A stretch of DNA of 64,000 nucleotides, taken from NCBI GenBank assembly GCA_017618195.1, contig JAFZUW010000027.1:62001-126000 (forward strand), in the 5' to 3' direction. This DNA comes from Lachnospiraceae bacterium. GTDB taxonomy: Bacteria > Bacillota > Clostridia > Lachnospirales > Lachnospiraceae. This document shows, one piece after another, positions 9,437-17,957 of the stretch. Position 1 is the stretch's first letter. Every line of letters begins with the position of its first letter. A program made the position numbers and the translations under genes. A model generated the notes under the pieces. That model saw only the letters and a program-made list of their open reading frames with translations, did no database searches and was not told the DNA's origin.

Positions 9437-10936
9437 TCAGGAAAACATTTCAAGGCCTCTCGTAATCCAGTCAACAATCGGGTTGCTGAAGATTCCGAGA
9501 ACCAGAACAATCAGAATAAACACACACATGGACAGATGATACATCATTCCCGCACGGAACGAACGGTCTTCATACTGTTCGTTCATCTCCGGAGTGTAAA
9601 CGCTGATCGTCATCCGGATAAAGTACATCGCGTTCAGGATCGTACTGATCGCAAGCGCGACAAGCGTGATAATCTCCTTCGAACGGACGCCCTCAAGCGC
9701 AGCCGAAGCAAAATACACCTTTGACGTAAAGCCCGCAAAAAGCGGAATGCCGACCATCGACAGCGATCCGACGATAAATCCGATACCCGCCGACCGGTTC
9801 CGCATGCCGGAACCCCGCAGGTCACGGTAATTCATGCTCTCTCCCGATACCTCGGCAAGCCCGTTCGCGGAAACGAACAGCATGGATTTGGCCGAAGCAT
9901 GCGCTAAGATGTGGAACGTCGAAGCGATCATTCCCGCTTCCACCCCGAGACCGAATCCCATGTAAATGTAGCCGATCTGGGCAATGGACGAATACGCAAT
10001 CATGCGTCCCATATCCGTCTGCTGGATCGCGTCGATCGAGCCGATCAGCATCGCGGCGATACCGAACAGGAACATGACATCGTCCGCTCCGGTCTTCTTC
10101 ATCACGTCAAGACCGATGACACGGTACATGAACTTCAGCAGGAAGAAGATATATCCCTTCGAAACGAGCGAGGAAAGGATCGCGCTCGAGGAACAGGTCG
10201 AATACGTGTAAGCATCCGGCAGCCACGCGTGGAACGGGAACAGCGCGGATTTGATCGCGATACCGACCGAGAACAGTCCTACCGCGACGATCAGCGGCTC
10301 GGTATACGTCTTAAGCTCAACAATCATGAGCACCGACTCGTGAACGTTGCTCATGAGCAGATGCCCGGTGATTCCGTAAAGGATCGCGATCGAAATGACT
10401 ACGAGACCGGAACCGAGAAGCGACATGATCATGTATTTGGTCGCGGCAAGGATATTTCGCCCCCATCCGCGGATCATGATCAGACCGCACGCCGCAATCG
10501 TATTGATCTCGACAAATACGTAGCCCGTGAACATGTCGTTCGTATAAATGAGCGACAGCAGCGACGCAAGGAGAAGGTTGATCATGATGAAGAACAAATT
10601 CATCTTCTCTTCCGGCACGTCTTTTTTCAGGTATTTCATTCCGCCGGTCAGCGAAAGCAGCATGATCAGGCAGAAGAACATCGCCATCAGCGCTTCGAGT
10701 ACGCCGACGCGGATTTCGTTTCCGAACGGTGCCGGGAAGCGTCCCATCTTGTAAATGAACGGCTCGTCAAGGCCGATCACATACCAGAGCGTAAGCCCCG
10801 AAAGGATGCCGCATATGGAAACGACGATAAGGCTTACGATTCTCGCGACTTTTCCGGAAAGTACCGAGGAAATCGGTCCGGAAACGATCGCAAGCATAAT
10901 ACAGAAGAACGGAAAATTACGAAAGAAGTCCATCAT
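9437..10936 (-). CDS. NuoN/MnhD-like proton-conducting membrane subunit (most divergent copy)
   Basis: The first and most divergent of the four antiporter-like subunits, 499 aa. It retains Glu143 (YVFVEINT), Lys229 (IAIKSALFPFHAWLP), Lys260 (LSSLVSKGY) and Lys406 (AGFTSKVY). The usual KAHPxAPAPxSALLSG segment reads DAYTYSTCSSSAILSS, as in some MbhH/MrpD-type proteins. Two adjacent ATG codons (10936 and 10933) overlap the TGA of the MnhC gene, so translation is coupled. The four large subunits are clearly paralogous but not recent duplicates, as outside the core motifs they share little obvious identity. Confidence 0.86.
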   Translation of the reverse strand: MMDFFRNFPFFCIMLAIVSGPISSVLSGKVARIVSLIVVSICGILSGLTLWYVIGLDEPFIYKMGRFPAPFGNEIRVGVLEALMAMFFCLIMLLSLTGGMKYLKKDVPEEKMNLFFIMINLLLASLLSLIYTNDMFTGYVFVEINTIAACGLIMIRGWGRNILAATKYMIMSLLGSGLVVISIAILYGITGHLLMSNVHESVLMIVELKTYTEPLIVAVGLFSVGIAIKSALFPFHAWLPDAYTYSTCSSSAILSSLVSKGYIFFLLKFMYRVIGLDVMKKTGADDVMFLFGIAAMLIGSIDAIQQTDMGRMIAYSSIAQIGYIYMGFGLGVEAGMIASTFHILAHASAKSMLFVSANGLAEVSGESMNYRDLRGSGMRNRSAGIGFIVGSLSMVGIPLFAGFTSKVYFASAALEGVRSKEIITLVALAISTILNAMYFIRMTISVYTPEMNEQYEDRSFRAGMMYHLSMCVFILIVLVLGIFSNPIVDWITRGLEMFS

Positions 10937-11307
10937 TCATGCTCCTTTCGTACCATTGTCGTGATCTCGTCGAGATCAAGCGTGTGATACCGTTCGTAAA
11001 GTTTCACGGTAAGTCCGAGCATCAGTGCGGAAACGCTGACGGATACGACGATACCGGTAAGCACCAGGCCGCTCGGAAGCGGATTGATGTACTTGGCGGC
11101 CTCAACCGCGCCCTCCGCCGGGATCGGCGCAAGCCGTCCCTCAATATAGCCGAGCGAAGCAAGAAACAGGTACACGGCGGTATCCATGATATTCAGACCG
11201 ATGATCTTCTTGATCATGTTCCGCTGCAGCAGCAGGTTGCCGAAACCGATACCGAACAGAATCATCGCACCGACGCTGATATAGTTGTCCCAAAGTTCGG
11301 CGAGCAT
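10933..11307 (-). CDS. MnhC/NuoK-like antiporter subunit
   Basis: A small three-helix membrane subunit of the Mrp/complex I NuoK family, in which a membrane glutamate normally takes part in ion transfer. I start it at the ATG at 11307 (MLAELWDNYISVGAM, 124 aa), which overlaps the stop of the MnhB gene as TGATG and has GGGAGG upstream. A longer reading from 11355 would overlap that gene by nearly 50 nt and has no reason to be used. IGLNIMDTAVYLFLASLGY and LVLTGIVVSVSVSALMLGL are typical of the family. It sits exactly where MnhC/MbhG sits in Mrp and Mbh clusters. Confidence 0.88.
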   Translation of the reverse strand: MLAELWDNYISVGAMILFGIGFGNLLLQRNMIKKIIGLNIMDTAVYLFLASLGYIEGRLAPIPAEGAVEAAKYINPLPSGLVLTGIVVSVSVSALMLGLTVKLYERYHTLDLDEITTMVRKEHE

Positions 11308-12266
11308 CAGATGCCTCCCTTCCGGAACAGCGAGTAGAAGGCATACATCGTGCATGCCACCTCTGCTCCCACTAAAATGTTGATCGGAAGGATCAGACCG
11401 GAACTGATGATATTGCCGAGTTTTCCGAGCGGTACAACGGAGTCGATCCCATTTGCCCCGGTAAACAGGTAATAGATGATCAGCGTGCTGTATAAAACAA
11501 GCGATCCGACTTTCACAATGTCGTAAATCTTCTCATCGAAGAAGCGTGCCGTCGCGGAAAATCCGAACGCTGCCGAGTGCAGGATCAGACCCGCGCCGAT
11601 CACCGCGCCGCCGGAAAAACCGCCGCCGGGCGAAAGGTGGCCGTTCACCAATACGTAAAAACCGAACAGGAAGATAAGCGGCACGAGTACGCGGGCGATC
11701 GTCCTTAAGATCATGTCGCCGCCGACGGGCTCTCCGACTGCTTCCTTCGGCTTATCCTTTTCCTTCATCTTAAGAAGGATCATAACGGCGATCGTCGCAA
11801 TGAACAGTACGTGCGTCTCGCCGAACGTATCAAAACCGCGGTACTGAAGGATGAGTCCGGTAACGACGTTGACCGTTCCGGTTTCCTCTCCCGCTTTTTC
11901 CAGATACCGCTCCGTCACTTCGTTGTTCATCGGCGAATCGTCGGCACCGAAGCGCGGCATAAAGGTAACATTATAGATCAAAAGGGCGCTGATCGCGATG
12001 CACAGCAGCACCGCCATAACCGAATACAGTCTTCTAAACCAGCGGAGTCCGGACATTTCCGCATAACGCTTCGCATCGGACATCGGATCCTCAAGCGGCG
12101 GTACGAGGTAATGCTCGGTTGCCCTCTCATCCTCTTCCTTCTCGAGATCGATCTGCTTTTGGAAGTCGGGCATGTAATCCTTTTCGGGAAGTTCGTCCTG
12201 ACCCGTGATATAACGGAGGAAACGGGCGCGGAACGACTTCTCGTAATTACTTTTTATCCGGCTCAT
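11307..12266 (-). CDS. MbhE-MnhB fusion antiporter subunit
   Basis: A 319-aa membrane protein joining two modules normally encoded separately. After a hydrophilic N-terminus of ~90 residues and a helix (YSVMAVLLCIAISALL), NVVTGLILQYRGFDTFGET matches the MbhE/MrpA C-terminal module. The second half, with GFYVLVNGHLSPGGGFSGG, is the MnhB domain. The ATG at 12266 has a perfect AAAGGAGG six bases upstream and overlaps the MbhD-like gene by 20 nt; an open frame continues upstream to 12374 but lies within that gene and lacks a ribosome site. In Mrp systems the MbhD and MbhE parts form the tail of MrpA. Here that tail is split off and half of it is fused to MnhB. Confidence 0.85.
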   Translation of the reverse strand: MSRIKSNYEKSFRARFLRYITGQDELPEKDYMPDFQKQIDLEKEEDERATEHYLVPPLEDPMSDAKRYAEMSGLRWFRRLYSVMAVLLCIAISALLIYNVTFMPRFGADDSPMNNEVTERYLEKAGEETGTVNVVTGLILQYRGFDTFGETHVLFIATIAVMILLKMKEKDKPKEAVGEPVGGDMILRTIARVLVPLIFLFGFYVLVNGHLSPGGGFSGGAVIGAGLILHSAAFGFSATARFFDEKIYDIVKVGSLVLYSTLIIYYLFTGANGIDSVVPLGKLGNIISSGLILPINILVGAEVACTMYAFYSLFRKGGI

Positions 12267-12528
12267 GCGGTTCCTCCTTTCCGTCACCCGAACCGATCGC
12301 GTTGATCTTCCGGAGGGTGGCAAAGAACAGGACGGACGTGACTCCGGCGCCGACAGCCGCCTCGGTGATCGCAAGATCGGGCGCCTGCAGGAATATCCAG
12401 ATAATGGACATGATAAGGCTGTATGACATGAAGATAACGATGGAAACGAGCAGGTTCTTCGTCCATCCGGCGCAGATTGCGCATACGATCAGAAACAATA
12501 CCAAAAGCAGTACGATCGGTTTCGTCAT
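12247..12528 (-). CDS. MbhD-like (DUF4040) antiporter subunit
   Basis: A 93-aa protein with three hydrophobic segments that matches the MbhD/DUF4040 module found in the C-terminal region of MrpA. The hallmark is APDLAITEAAVGAGVTSVLFF, split here by one helix break. Its start overlaps the MnhG stop by 4 nt, and its 3' end overlaps the next gene by 20 nt. The tail is hydrophilic (GDGKEEPHEPDKK). Its position between MnhG and MnhB follows the Mbh order E-F-G-D-(E)B-C-D, so it is probably a structural part of the membrane ion path. Confidence 0.85.
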   Translation of the reverse strand: MTKPIVLLLVLFLIVCAICAGWTKNLLVSIVIFMSYSLIMSIIWIFLQAPDLAITEAAVGAGVTSVLFFATLRKINAIGSGDGKEEPHEPDKK

Positions 12529-12872
12529 TCTTCCTCACCGTCCTTTCCGGGATCCGTGTCGGATTCACAGTTCTCCTTAAACTTCGAAGAGGTCGCAACC
12601 TCAAAACCGGCGAGCAGGTGGCTCGAAACCGGTCCGGCGCACCACAAAAGGATAATGATGAGCGCCAGTTTTAAAGACACAAAGTTAAGACCGGTCGCAA
12701 GGATCAGTCCGCACAATATAAGCATAATTCCGAGCGTGTCCGCCATCGCCGCCGCATGCATGCGGTTTAAGGCAAAGCGGAACTTAAAGAGACCGAACGC
12801 GGCAATCGCCGTAACGGCAAGACCGCATACGATCAAAACGGCAACCAGAGCAAAAAGAATCCATCCGCTCAT
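12525..12872 (-). CDS. MnhG-type antiporter subunit
   Basis: A 115-aa Mrp/Mnh subunit G with three transmembrane helices. GLFKFRFALNRMHAAAMADTLG corresponds to the family's conserved 'RlHaasKadtlG' segment. The C-terminus is hydrophilic and acidic. It overlaps MnhF upstream and the MbhD-like gene downstream by 4 nt each. In Mrp complexes subunit G is small, structural and needed for assembly. Family assignment rests on this motif together with its position. Confidence 0.88.
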   Translation of the reverse strand: MSGWILFALVAVLIVCGLAVTAIAAFGLFKFRFALNRMHAAAMADTLGIMLILCGLILATGLNFVSLKLALIIILLWCAGPVSSHLLAGFEVATSSKFKENCESDTDPGKDGEEE

Positions 12873-13177
12873 GACTTCTCTCCTTTCCGCCGCTCGCGCT
12901 CCAGGTATACGCCCAGATAGATCCTCGTAAGGATCACAACGGCAAGAAAAGAGATCATCGCATAGATGATCGCCACGTCGAGAAGGTATCCCTGCGCGAG
13001 TTTCACGGCAAGGATGCAGATGATCATGATGGTCAGCGTGCCGAGCATGTTGACCGCAACGATCCGGTCCACGATCTCCGGGCCTTTTACGGCGCGCAGA
13101 AGGACCGCGAGCATGATGACGGCAAGAAACATGATTGCACCGTTATAAAGCAGATTGTAGGCTTGCGACAGGCTCAT
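12869..13177 (-). CDS. MnhF-type antiporter subunit
   Basis: A 102-aa Mrp/Mnh subunit F with three hydrophobic helices. LLRAVKGPEIVDRIVAVNMLGT contains the family's RxxxGPxxxDRixAxNxxGT pattern. It overlaps the MnhE stop by 4 nt (ATGA) and in turn is overlapped by MnhG. It ends in a basic cytoplasmic tail (ERERRKGEKS). The role is structural, within the hetero-oligomeric antiporter. Confidence 0.9.
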   Translation of the reverse strand: MSLSQAYNLLYNGAIMFLAVIMLAVLLRAVKGPEIVDRIVAVNMLGTLTIMIICILAVKLAQGYLLDVAIIYAMISFLAVVILTRIYLGVYLERERRKGEKS

Positions 13178-13638
13178 CCGCGCTCCTCCAGTTCTTTGAT
13201 CATCCTGACAAATACGGAAGAATCGATCCCTTCCGCAAATTCCTTATCAAGCGCATGTACCGCATAGTTGTCCCCGTCAAGCTCGACCGTGATCGTTCCC
13301 GGCGTAAGCGTGATGGAATTGGCAAGCAGTACCTTGTGCGCATCGGTCTTCATCGGTTTCTTGAAATGCACAAGCGTCGGCTCGGGCTCAAGCTTCGGCG
13401 AAAGGATCAGCCTGATCACCGCGAAATTGGCCTTGATGATCTCCACAAGCAGTACGCCGATATACTTTATAAGCCACGGAAAATGCCGGATCGTCTTCCA
13501 CTCCTTCTTAGGCGTGTAGCGCATGACAAGGCAGAAAAAAAGATAAACGGGAACAGCCAGAACGAGCCCCGTTACGAGCACCTCCCGGTCCAATCTCCCG
13601 TTTAAAATAACCCACATGATCAGAAACAAAAAGAACAT
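13174..13638 (-). CDS. MnhE-type antiporter subunit, first gene of the cluster
   Basis: A 154-aa Mrp/Mnh subunit E, the first gene of the ten-gene antiporter operon. Two N-terminal hydrophobic helices precede a soluble domain with LEPTLVHFK, HKVLLANSITLTPGTITVEL and DGDNYAVHALD, all characteristic of MnhE. The ATG at 13638 has AGAAGG upstream. The promoter at 13677-13705 lies only ~40 bp away. MnhE is usually needed for activity or assembly but is not an ion channel itself. Confidence 0.92.
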   Translation of the reverse strand: MFFLFLIMWVILNGRLDREVLVTGLVLAVPVYLFFCLVMRYTPKKEWKTIRHFPWLIKYIGVLLVEIIKANFAVIRLILSPKLEPEPTLVHFKKPMKTDAHKVLLANSITLTPGTITVELDGDNYAVHALDKEFAEGIDSSVFVRMIKELEERG

Positions 13639-13676
13639 ATGGCGCCTTCTTTCCGCATAAAGCCAAAATCAGATTT

Positions 13677-13705
13677 AATGTATCACATTTGTCCTCAAAA
13701 GTCAA
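13677..13705 (-). promoter_or_regulatory. Predicted sigma-A promoter of the antiporter operon
   Basis: On the minus strand, -35 TTGACT (13705-13700) and -10 TACATT (13682-13677) are separated by 17 bp. The -35 directly abuts the T-tract of the terminator for the preceding zinc-ribbon gene, so termination and initiation are packed into ~60 bp. Confidence 0.6.
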
Positions 13706-13737
13706 AAAAACTGTCGGCCGGATAAACCGGCCGACAG
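13704..13737 (-). terminator. Rho-independent terminator of the zinc-ribbon gene
   Basis: A perfect 11-bp stem (CTGTCGGCCGG paired with CCGGCCGACAG) with a 5-nt loop, followed on the minus strand by seven Ts. It lies 17 bp after the stop codon of the gene at 13754-14788. Confidence 0.92.
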
Positions 13738-13753
13738 TACAGGGTCAAAATGA

Positions 13754-14788
13754 TTATTTCTTGAGGCCGAACTTCTCGAGATTGTCCTCACCGATCAGGA
13801 TAATGCTCCAGTCTTCCTCATCCTCTTCCAGGAAGAAGAGATAGTAATCAACATACTTCTGGGAACCTTCGTCGCCCTTGAAGCAGGAGTTGTTCGTTAC
13901 AAGATAAGCGGTGTCAAATTCAACCGACTTCTTGAAGACTTCCTCAAATGCTTCCGTGAGGTCTTCGGTCTTGCTGATCTTCTTGGCGGTAACGATTTCC
14001 TCGGTAACCTTGATGTCGTCGCCGAGCTTCGAGATACCGTTATCCTTGTCGCCGTACAGGTACTTTACGAAACCGTCGGCGCTTGTCTCACCGTAAACGC
14101 CCCATACGAAGTTCTGGGCATAAGCCGGGATGCATTCCGCATAAGCGTCTCCGTCGGAATCGATGATTGCCTGGTCCATGTTCTTTACAAGCTTCGTGAA
14201 GGTCTTCTGCTCTTTCTCGGAAAGAGGAAGGCTGCTGCTGTCTTTCTTAAGGTCGAACACGGTAAGGAATTCCGGAAGGTCTTCCTTATTGCTGCTGAAG
14301 GTCGCAAAAGCAACCACACCGCCGCAAGCGAGAAGCAGAACAAGAATCACGATAATGATGATCAGCGGAGCCTTTGATTTCTTCTTCTGAGGCACATCCG
14401 GATACTGCTGATACAAAGGCTGCTGGTATACGGGCTGCTGATAAACCGGCTGCTGATATACGGGCTGCTGGTAAACCGGCTGCTGTACCGGCTGCTGATA
14501 TACAGGCTGCTGATATACGGGCTGCTGTACCGGAACTTCCGGTGCGGGAGCCTGCTGTTCAAAAACGGGCGCCGCCTGCTCAATAACGGGTGCTGCCTGC
14601 TCAACAACGGGAGCTGCCGCTTCAACAACGGGAGCCGCTGCTTCCGTTACTGCCTGTGCCGCTGTTTCCGCTGTCTGATTTACTGCTGCCGCTGCCTGTG
14701 CCGCTGCATCAACAATGAGCCTCTCACCGCAGAAAGGGCAGAACGAAACGCCGTCGGGTATCTGATTTCCACATTTCGCACAAAACAT
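13754..14788 (-). CDS. Zinc-ribbon membrane protein with Ala/Pro and YQQPV repeats
   Basis: A 344-aa protein of unknown function. Residues 2-22 form a zinc ribbon (CAKC...CPFC). Next come an Ala-rich stretch with repeated AAPVVE/QAAPV units, a Gln-Pro tract of about nine YQQPV units, one transmembrane helix (APLIIIIVILVLLLACGG) and a ~170-aa C-terminal domain, probably outside the cell. I prefer the ATG at 14788, with AAAGGAGA ~10 bases upstream; a GTG at 14797 directly abuts that site. Proteins of this form are common in Clostridia without a known role. It has its own promoter inside the 3' end of clpX and a strong terminator. The C-terminal domain was not recognised. Confidence 0.8.
   Translation of the reverse strand: MFCAKCGNQIPDGVSFCPFCGERLIVDAAAQAAAAVNQTAETAAQAVTEAAAPVVEAAAPVVEQAAPVIEQAAPVFEQQAPAPEVPVQQPVYQQPVYQQPVQQPVYQQPVYQQPVYQQPVYQQPLYQQYPDVPQKKKSKAPLIIIIVILVLLLACGGVVAFATFSSNKEDLPEFLTVFDLKKDSSSLPLSEKEQKTFTKLVKNMDQAIIDSDGDAYAECIPAYAQNFVWGVYGETSADGFVKYLYGDKDNGISKLGDDIKVTEEIVTAKKISKTEDLTEAFEEVFKKSVEFDTAYLVTNNSCFKGDEGSQKYVDYYLFFLEEDEEDWSIILIGEDNLEKFGLKK
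14400..14530 (-). repeat. Tandem repeat encoding YQQPV units
   Basis: Degenerate 15- and 24-bp in-frame repeats (GGCTGCTGATA... on the plus strand) encode a Gln-Pro-Tyr tract in the zinc-ribbon protein. Such tracts change copy number easily by slippage. The tract lies on the cytoplasmic side if the zinc ribbon is cytoplasmic. Confidence 0.85.
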
Positions 14789-14833
14789 GTCTTCCACTCT
14801 CCTTTATTACTGATTTCCATAAGGACTGAATCT

Positions 14834-14862
14834 ATTATATACCATTCAGCTGCGCATTTCAA
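14834..14862 (-). promoter_or_regulatory. Predicted sigma-A promoter of the zinc-ribbon gene
   Basis: TTGAAA (14862-14857) and a perfect TATAAT (14839-14834) with a 17-bp spacer on the minus strand. The -35 lies inside the last codons of clpX, so the zinc-ribbon gene can be expressed independently. No terminator separates it from clpX. Confidence 0.7.
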
Positions 14863-16219
14863 TAATCGGCGCACCATTTCCGTTAATATAATCTGCGGTT
14901 ATGGTAACGGTTCCGATATAACTGTCCTTCGGGATTTCATACATGATGTCGAGCATGAATTCCTCAAGGATCGAACGAAGCGCGCGGGCTCCGGTCTCCT
15001 TGGCGATCGCCTTTTCCGCGATCACGTCGAGCGCGTCGTCCGTAAACTTCAATTGTACCTCATCCATCGCAAACAGTTTCTGATACTGCTTGATGATCGC
15101 GTTCTTCGGTTCGGTCAGGATGCGCTTCATCGCATCACGGTCAAGACCTCTTAAGGCGAACAGGATCGGCAGACGTCCGATAAACTCGGGCACCATGCCG
15201 AATTCCCGAAGATCCTCCATCGTGGCTTTCGCGAGAATGTCGCGGTCCTTGTCGAACTCGTCCTTTAAGTAGGAGTTAAAGCCCATCGTGAACGACTTCG
15301 TAAGCCGCGTCTTAATGATCTCGTCGAGGCCCGGAAATGCGCCTCCGCAGATGAACAGGATGTTTCTCGTGTTGATCATCGTCGTCGGAACCATTCCGTT
15401 CTTGCTCGAAGCACCGACCGGAACTTCCACGTCGGCCCCTTCGAGAAGTTTCAAAAGCCCCTGCTGAACGCTCTCTCCGCTGACATCGCGGCTTGTCGTA
15501 TTTTTCTTCTTGGCGATCTTGTCGATCTCATCGATAAATACGATGCCGTGCTCCGCACGCTCCACATCGTTGTCGGCATTTGCCAAAAGCTTCGAAAGCA
15601 CGCTCTCAACGTCGTCGCCTATGTAGCCGGCCTCGGTAAGGCTTGTCGCGTCGGTGATCGCAAGCGGCACGTTCAGAAGCTTCGCGAGCGTCTGCACAAG
15701 ATACGTCTTTCCGCAGCCGGTAGGTCCGAGCATCAGCATGTTGGACTTCTCGATCACGACGTCGTCCTTAAATGCCTCCTCGTCCTGCCTGCGGACACGC
15801 TTATAGTGGTTGTAAACCGCCACGCTGATGACTTTCTTCGCGTGATCCTGTCCGATCACGTACTCATCGAGTTTCGCTTTGATCTCGTGGGGCGAAGGAA
15901 GCTTGGCGATATCCATTACGTCGCCGCTTTCCACGTCTCCCTGCTCCGCTTCGGCCTCTTTCTTCTTAGGCTTCAGCTTGGTCTGGTTCTGATTCTGCGC
16001 ACCCGGCAGAATAATCTTTAAGTTGCCCATCAGATGGTTCGGATCCGTCGTATCCATTGTCGATGCCATCAGGTCAAACGACTTCTGCAGGCAGCTTTCG
16101 CATAACATGAGATTGGGCGGCAGGTGGAATAATCTTCCGCAGACGCTTTCCGGTCTGTGGCACATCGCGCAGACGTTTTCGTATCCGTCCCTGCCGTCTT
16201 TATTGTTTTGTTCGTCCAT
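14846..16219 (-). CDS. clpX: ATP-dependent Clp protease ATP-binding subunit ClpX
   Basis: An AAA+ unfoldase that feeds substrates to ClpP. It has 457 aa: an N-terminal zinc-binding domain (Cys17, Cys20, Cys40, Cys43), a Lys/Glu-rich linker, Walker A GPTGCGKT (165-172), pore loop GYIG (199-202), Walker B VFIDEID and a sensor II region (TGARALRS). The ClpP-docking IGF loop reads MGF (312-314), a conservative variant. The zinc domain has nine residues more than usual between its cysteine pairs. No clpP or tig lies next to it, unlike the common tig-clpP-clpX order. It sits 39 bp downstream of the sugar transferase gene and may share its transcript. Confidence 0.95.
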   Translation of the reverse strand: MDEQNNKDGRDGYENVCAMCHRPESVCGRLFHLPPNLMLCESCLQKSFDLMASTMDTTDPNHLMGNLKIILPGAQNQNQTKLKPKKKEAEAEQGDVESGDVMDIAKLPSPHEIKAKLDEYVIGQDHAKKVISVAVYNHYKRVRRQDEEAFKDDVVIEKSNMLMLGPTGCGKTYLVQTLAKLLNVPLAITDATSLTEAGYIGDDVESVLSKLLANADNDVERAEHGIVFIDEIDKIAKKKNTTSRDVSGESVQQGLLKLLEGADVEVPVGASSKNGMVPTTMINTRNILFICGGAFPGLDEIIKTRLTKSFTMGFNSYLKDEFDKDRDILAKATMEDLREFGMVPEFIGRLPILFALRGLDRDAMKRILTEPKNAIIKQYQKLFAMDEVQLKFTDDALDVIAEKAIAKETGARALRSILEEFMLDIMYEIPKDSYIGTVTITADYINGNGAPIIEMRS

Positions 16220-16258
16220 AACACTCCGTTCCGGTTAGTACCTAAGGTACCCCGTTCC

Positions 16259-17674
16259 TTAATACGCGTTCTTGTTGATAAATCCGGCGAAAACCGTCCA
16301 GAACGCAATCCGGATATCAAGGAACAAAGTCCAGTTTTCAATATAATACAAGTCGTAGTCGATTCTCCGGCTGACCGACGTATCCCCCCGAAGCCCGTGA
16401 ACCTGGGCCCATCCCGTAATGCCGGGGCGTACCTGATGCTTGATCATGTAGCGCGGGATTTCCTCTTTAAATTTCTCCACGAAGAACGGCCGTTCCGGGC
16501 GCGGTCCGATCAGACTCATGTCGCCGCGGATCACGTTCCAAAGCTGCGGAAGCTCATCGAGACTCGTATGCCGGATGATCTTTCCGATCTTTGTGACACG
16601 CGCGTTGTCTTCCGAGGACCACTCATTCTCGTCCTCTCCGTCTTTCGCTTCTTTCATCGAGCAGAATTTATACATGCGGAACGGCTTGTTGTGTAAGCCG
16701 ACACGCTGCTGCGAATAGATCACTTTGCCGCCGGTCGTCACACGGATCAGTATCGCGATGATCAGCATCGGAACGGCAAATACGATGAGCCCGAACACGC
16801 TGAATATGATGTCGAGCACCCTCTTCAGCGCACGGTTGCCCCAGCTGGCAAGCGGTACGTTCCGGATGTTGATGACCGGAAGTCCGAAAAAATCTTCCAT
16901 TACCGGCACGGTCGGAATAATGTGATTGTAATCCGGCACGAACTTCGTATGCGCACCCGACTTCTCACATATTCCCGCAACGCGGCGGAGCTTGTAATAG
17001 TCGTTGATCGGAAGCGCAATGATGACTTCTTCGAACGAATTGTCCGCAAGGATCGTTTCCAGATTATTGATGGTTCCGATCACGGAAATGCCGCGGTAGG
17101 AAAATCCGATCTCCTTCGTGTCCGAAATGATTCCGTGAATGTAATACCCCCACTGCGGGTTTGCCTTGATGCGATCGATAAAGCCTCTCGACGCCGCACT
17201 GTACCCGACGATCACGATGTGGATCAGGTTCTTGCCCTTCTTCCGGTAGGCACTCAGGATCGCATAGAAAACGAACCGGAAGCATACCTCGAAAACAATC
17301 GTCAGGAAGAAGAATATTCCGAGGAACAGACGAGAGATGTCGCCCTCGTTGAATACCAGCAGCAGGAACGAAAAATACAGCATGCCGAGCCCGTTTGCTT
17401 CAAACAGGTTCCAGTATTCGAGCTTGCGGTTCCGCTTGGCCGCGTACAGTCCGCACGCGGAATAGATCAGAAGATAACCGATCATTACGAAAACCAGATA
17501 TTTCAGATATCCGCGCAGGGCGTAAAACTGCGCGCCGCTCTGAAGCGACAGGATTCCTGCGTTTTTAAACACCTGAAACCGCAGATAATACGATAAAATA
17601 TAGGCGGAAGCAAGCAGCAGGGCGTCGGCTATGAAGCTGATCGTACTCAGTTTTTTCTGACTGGTGTTTAACAT
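16259..17674 (-). CDS. Polyprenyl glycosylphosphotransferase (undecaprenyl-phosphate sugar transferase)
   Basis: Starts exopolysaccharide or capsule repeat units by moving a sugar-1-phosphate from a nucleotide sugar to undecaprenyl phosphate. The 471-aa protein has four to five N-terminal helices, a Rossmann-like middle domain ([16 protein letters not shown]) and a C-terminal catalytic domain with [43 protein letters not shown] and [10 protein letters not shown], complete for the WcaJ/CpsE class. No other polysaccharide genes flank it except glf beyond the divergent HtrA gene, so the sugar is unknown. A near-consensus promoter lies upstream. Confidence 0.9.
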   Translation of the reverse strand: MLNTSQKKLSTISFIADALLLASAYILSYYLRFQVFKNAGILSLQSGAQFYALRGYLKYLVFVMIGYLLIYSACGLYAAKRNRKLEYWNLFEANGLGMLYFSFLLLVFNEGDISRLFLGIFFFLTIVFEVCFRFVFYAILSAYRKKGKNLIHIVIVGYSAASRGFIDRIKANPQWGYYIHGIISDTKEIGFSYRGISVIGTINNLETILADNSFEEVIIALPINDYYKLRRVAGICEKSGAHTKFVPDYNHIIPTVPVMEDFFGLPVINIRNVPLASWGNRALKRVLDIIFSVFGLIVFAVPMLIIAILIRVTTGGKVIYSQQRVGLHNKPFRMYKFCSMKEAKDGEDENEWSSEDNARVTKIGKIIRHTSLDELPQLWNVIRGDMSLIGPRPERPFFVEKFKEEIPRYMIKHQVRPGITGWAQVHGLRGDTSVSRRIDYDLYYIENWTLFLDIRIAFWTVFAGFINKNAY

Positions 17675-17742
17675 GACTTTAGCGGTTCTCCCCGGTTCTT
17701 CCTTTCATTCCGTACTGTCCCTTAAAAGGGTATACAAGGTTA

Positions 17743-17771
17743 ATTATATCCTATGTCGGCTCCGAATTCAA
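17743..17771 (-). promoter_or_regulatory. Predicted sigma-A promoter of the sugar transferase gene
   Basis: TTGAAT (17771-17766) and TATAAT (17748-17743) with a 17-bp spacer, minus strand, ~70 bp before the ATG. The leader would include CCCTTTTAAGGG, a perfect 12-bp palindrome at 17720-17731. Confidence 0.72.
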
Positions 17772-17957
17772 GTCGTGAATCAGCCGCTGCCGCCGCACCG
17801 GAATATGCTGCGGAAAATGAACAATTCTTCAATTTTGCTTCACAATATCATCACAAACAAAAGGTATCGTAAAAGGCAGATAAAAACCGCAGTCCGCATA
17901 CGGACGCGGCAGGAAATACGGATCGCGCGGCGGTCCGCTGTTTTCGGAGGCAGTATC

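Noticed and set aside
9911..10987. Plus-strand frame of about 358 codons opposite the first antiporter subunit
   Set aside because: Composition is Arg/His-rich as in antisense shadows of membrane proteins. No start signal.
11307..12374. Longer start for the MbhE-MnhB fusion at 12374
   Set aside because: The added 36 residues are Arg/Ser-rich, lie inside the preceding gene in another frame and lack a ribosome site. The ATG at 12266 has a perfect one.
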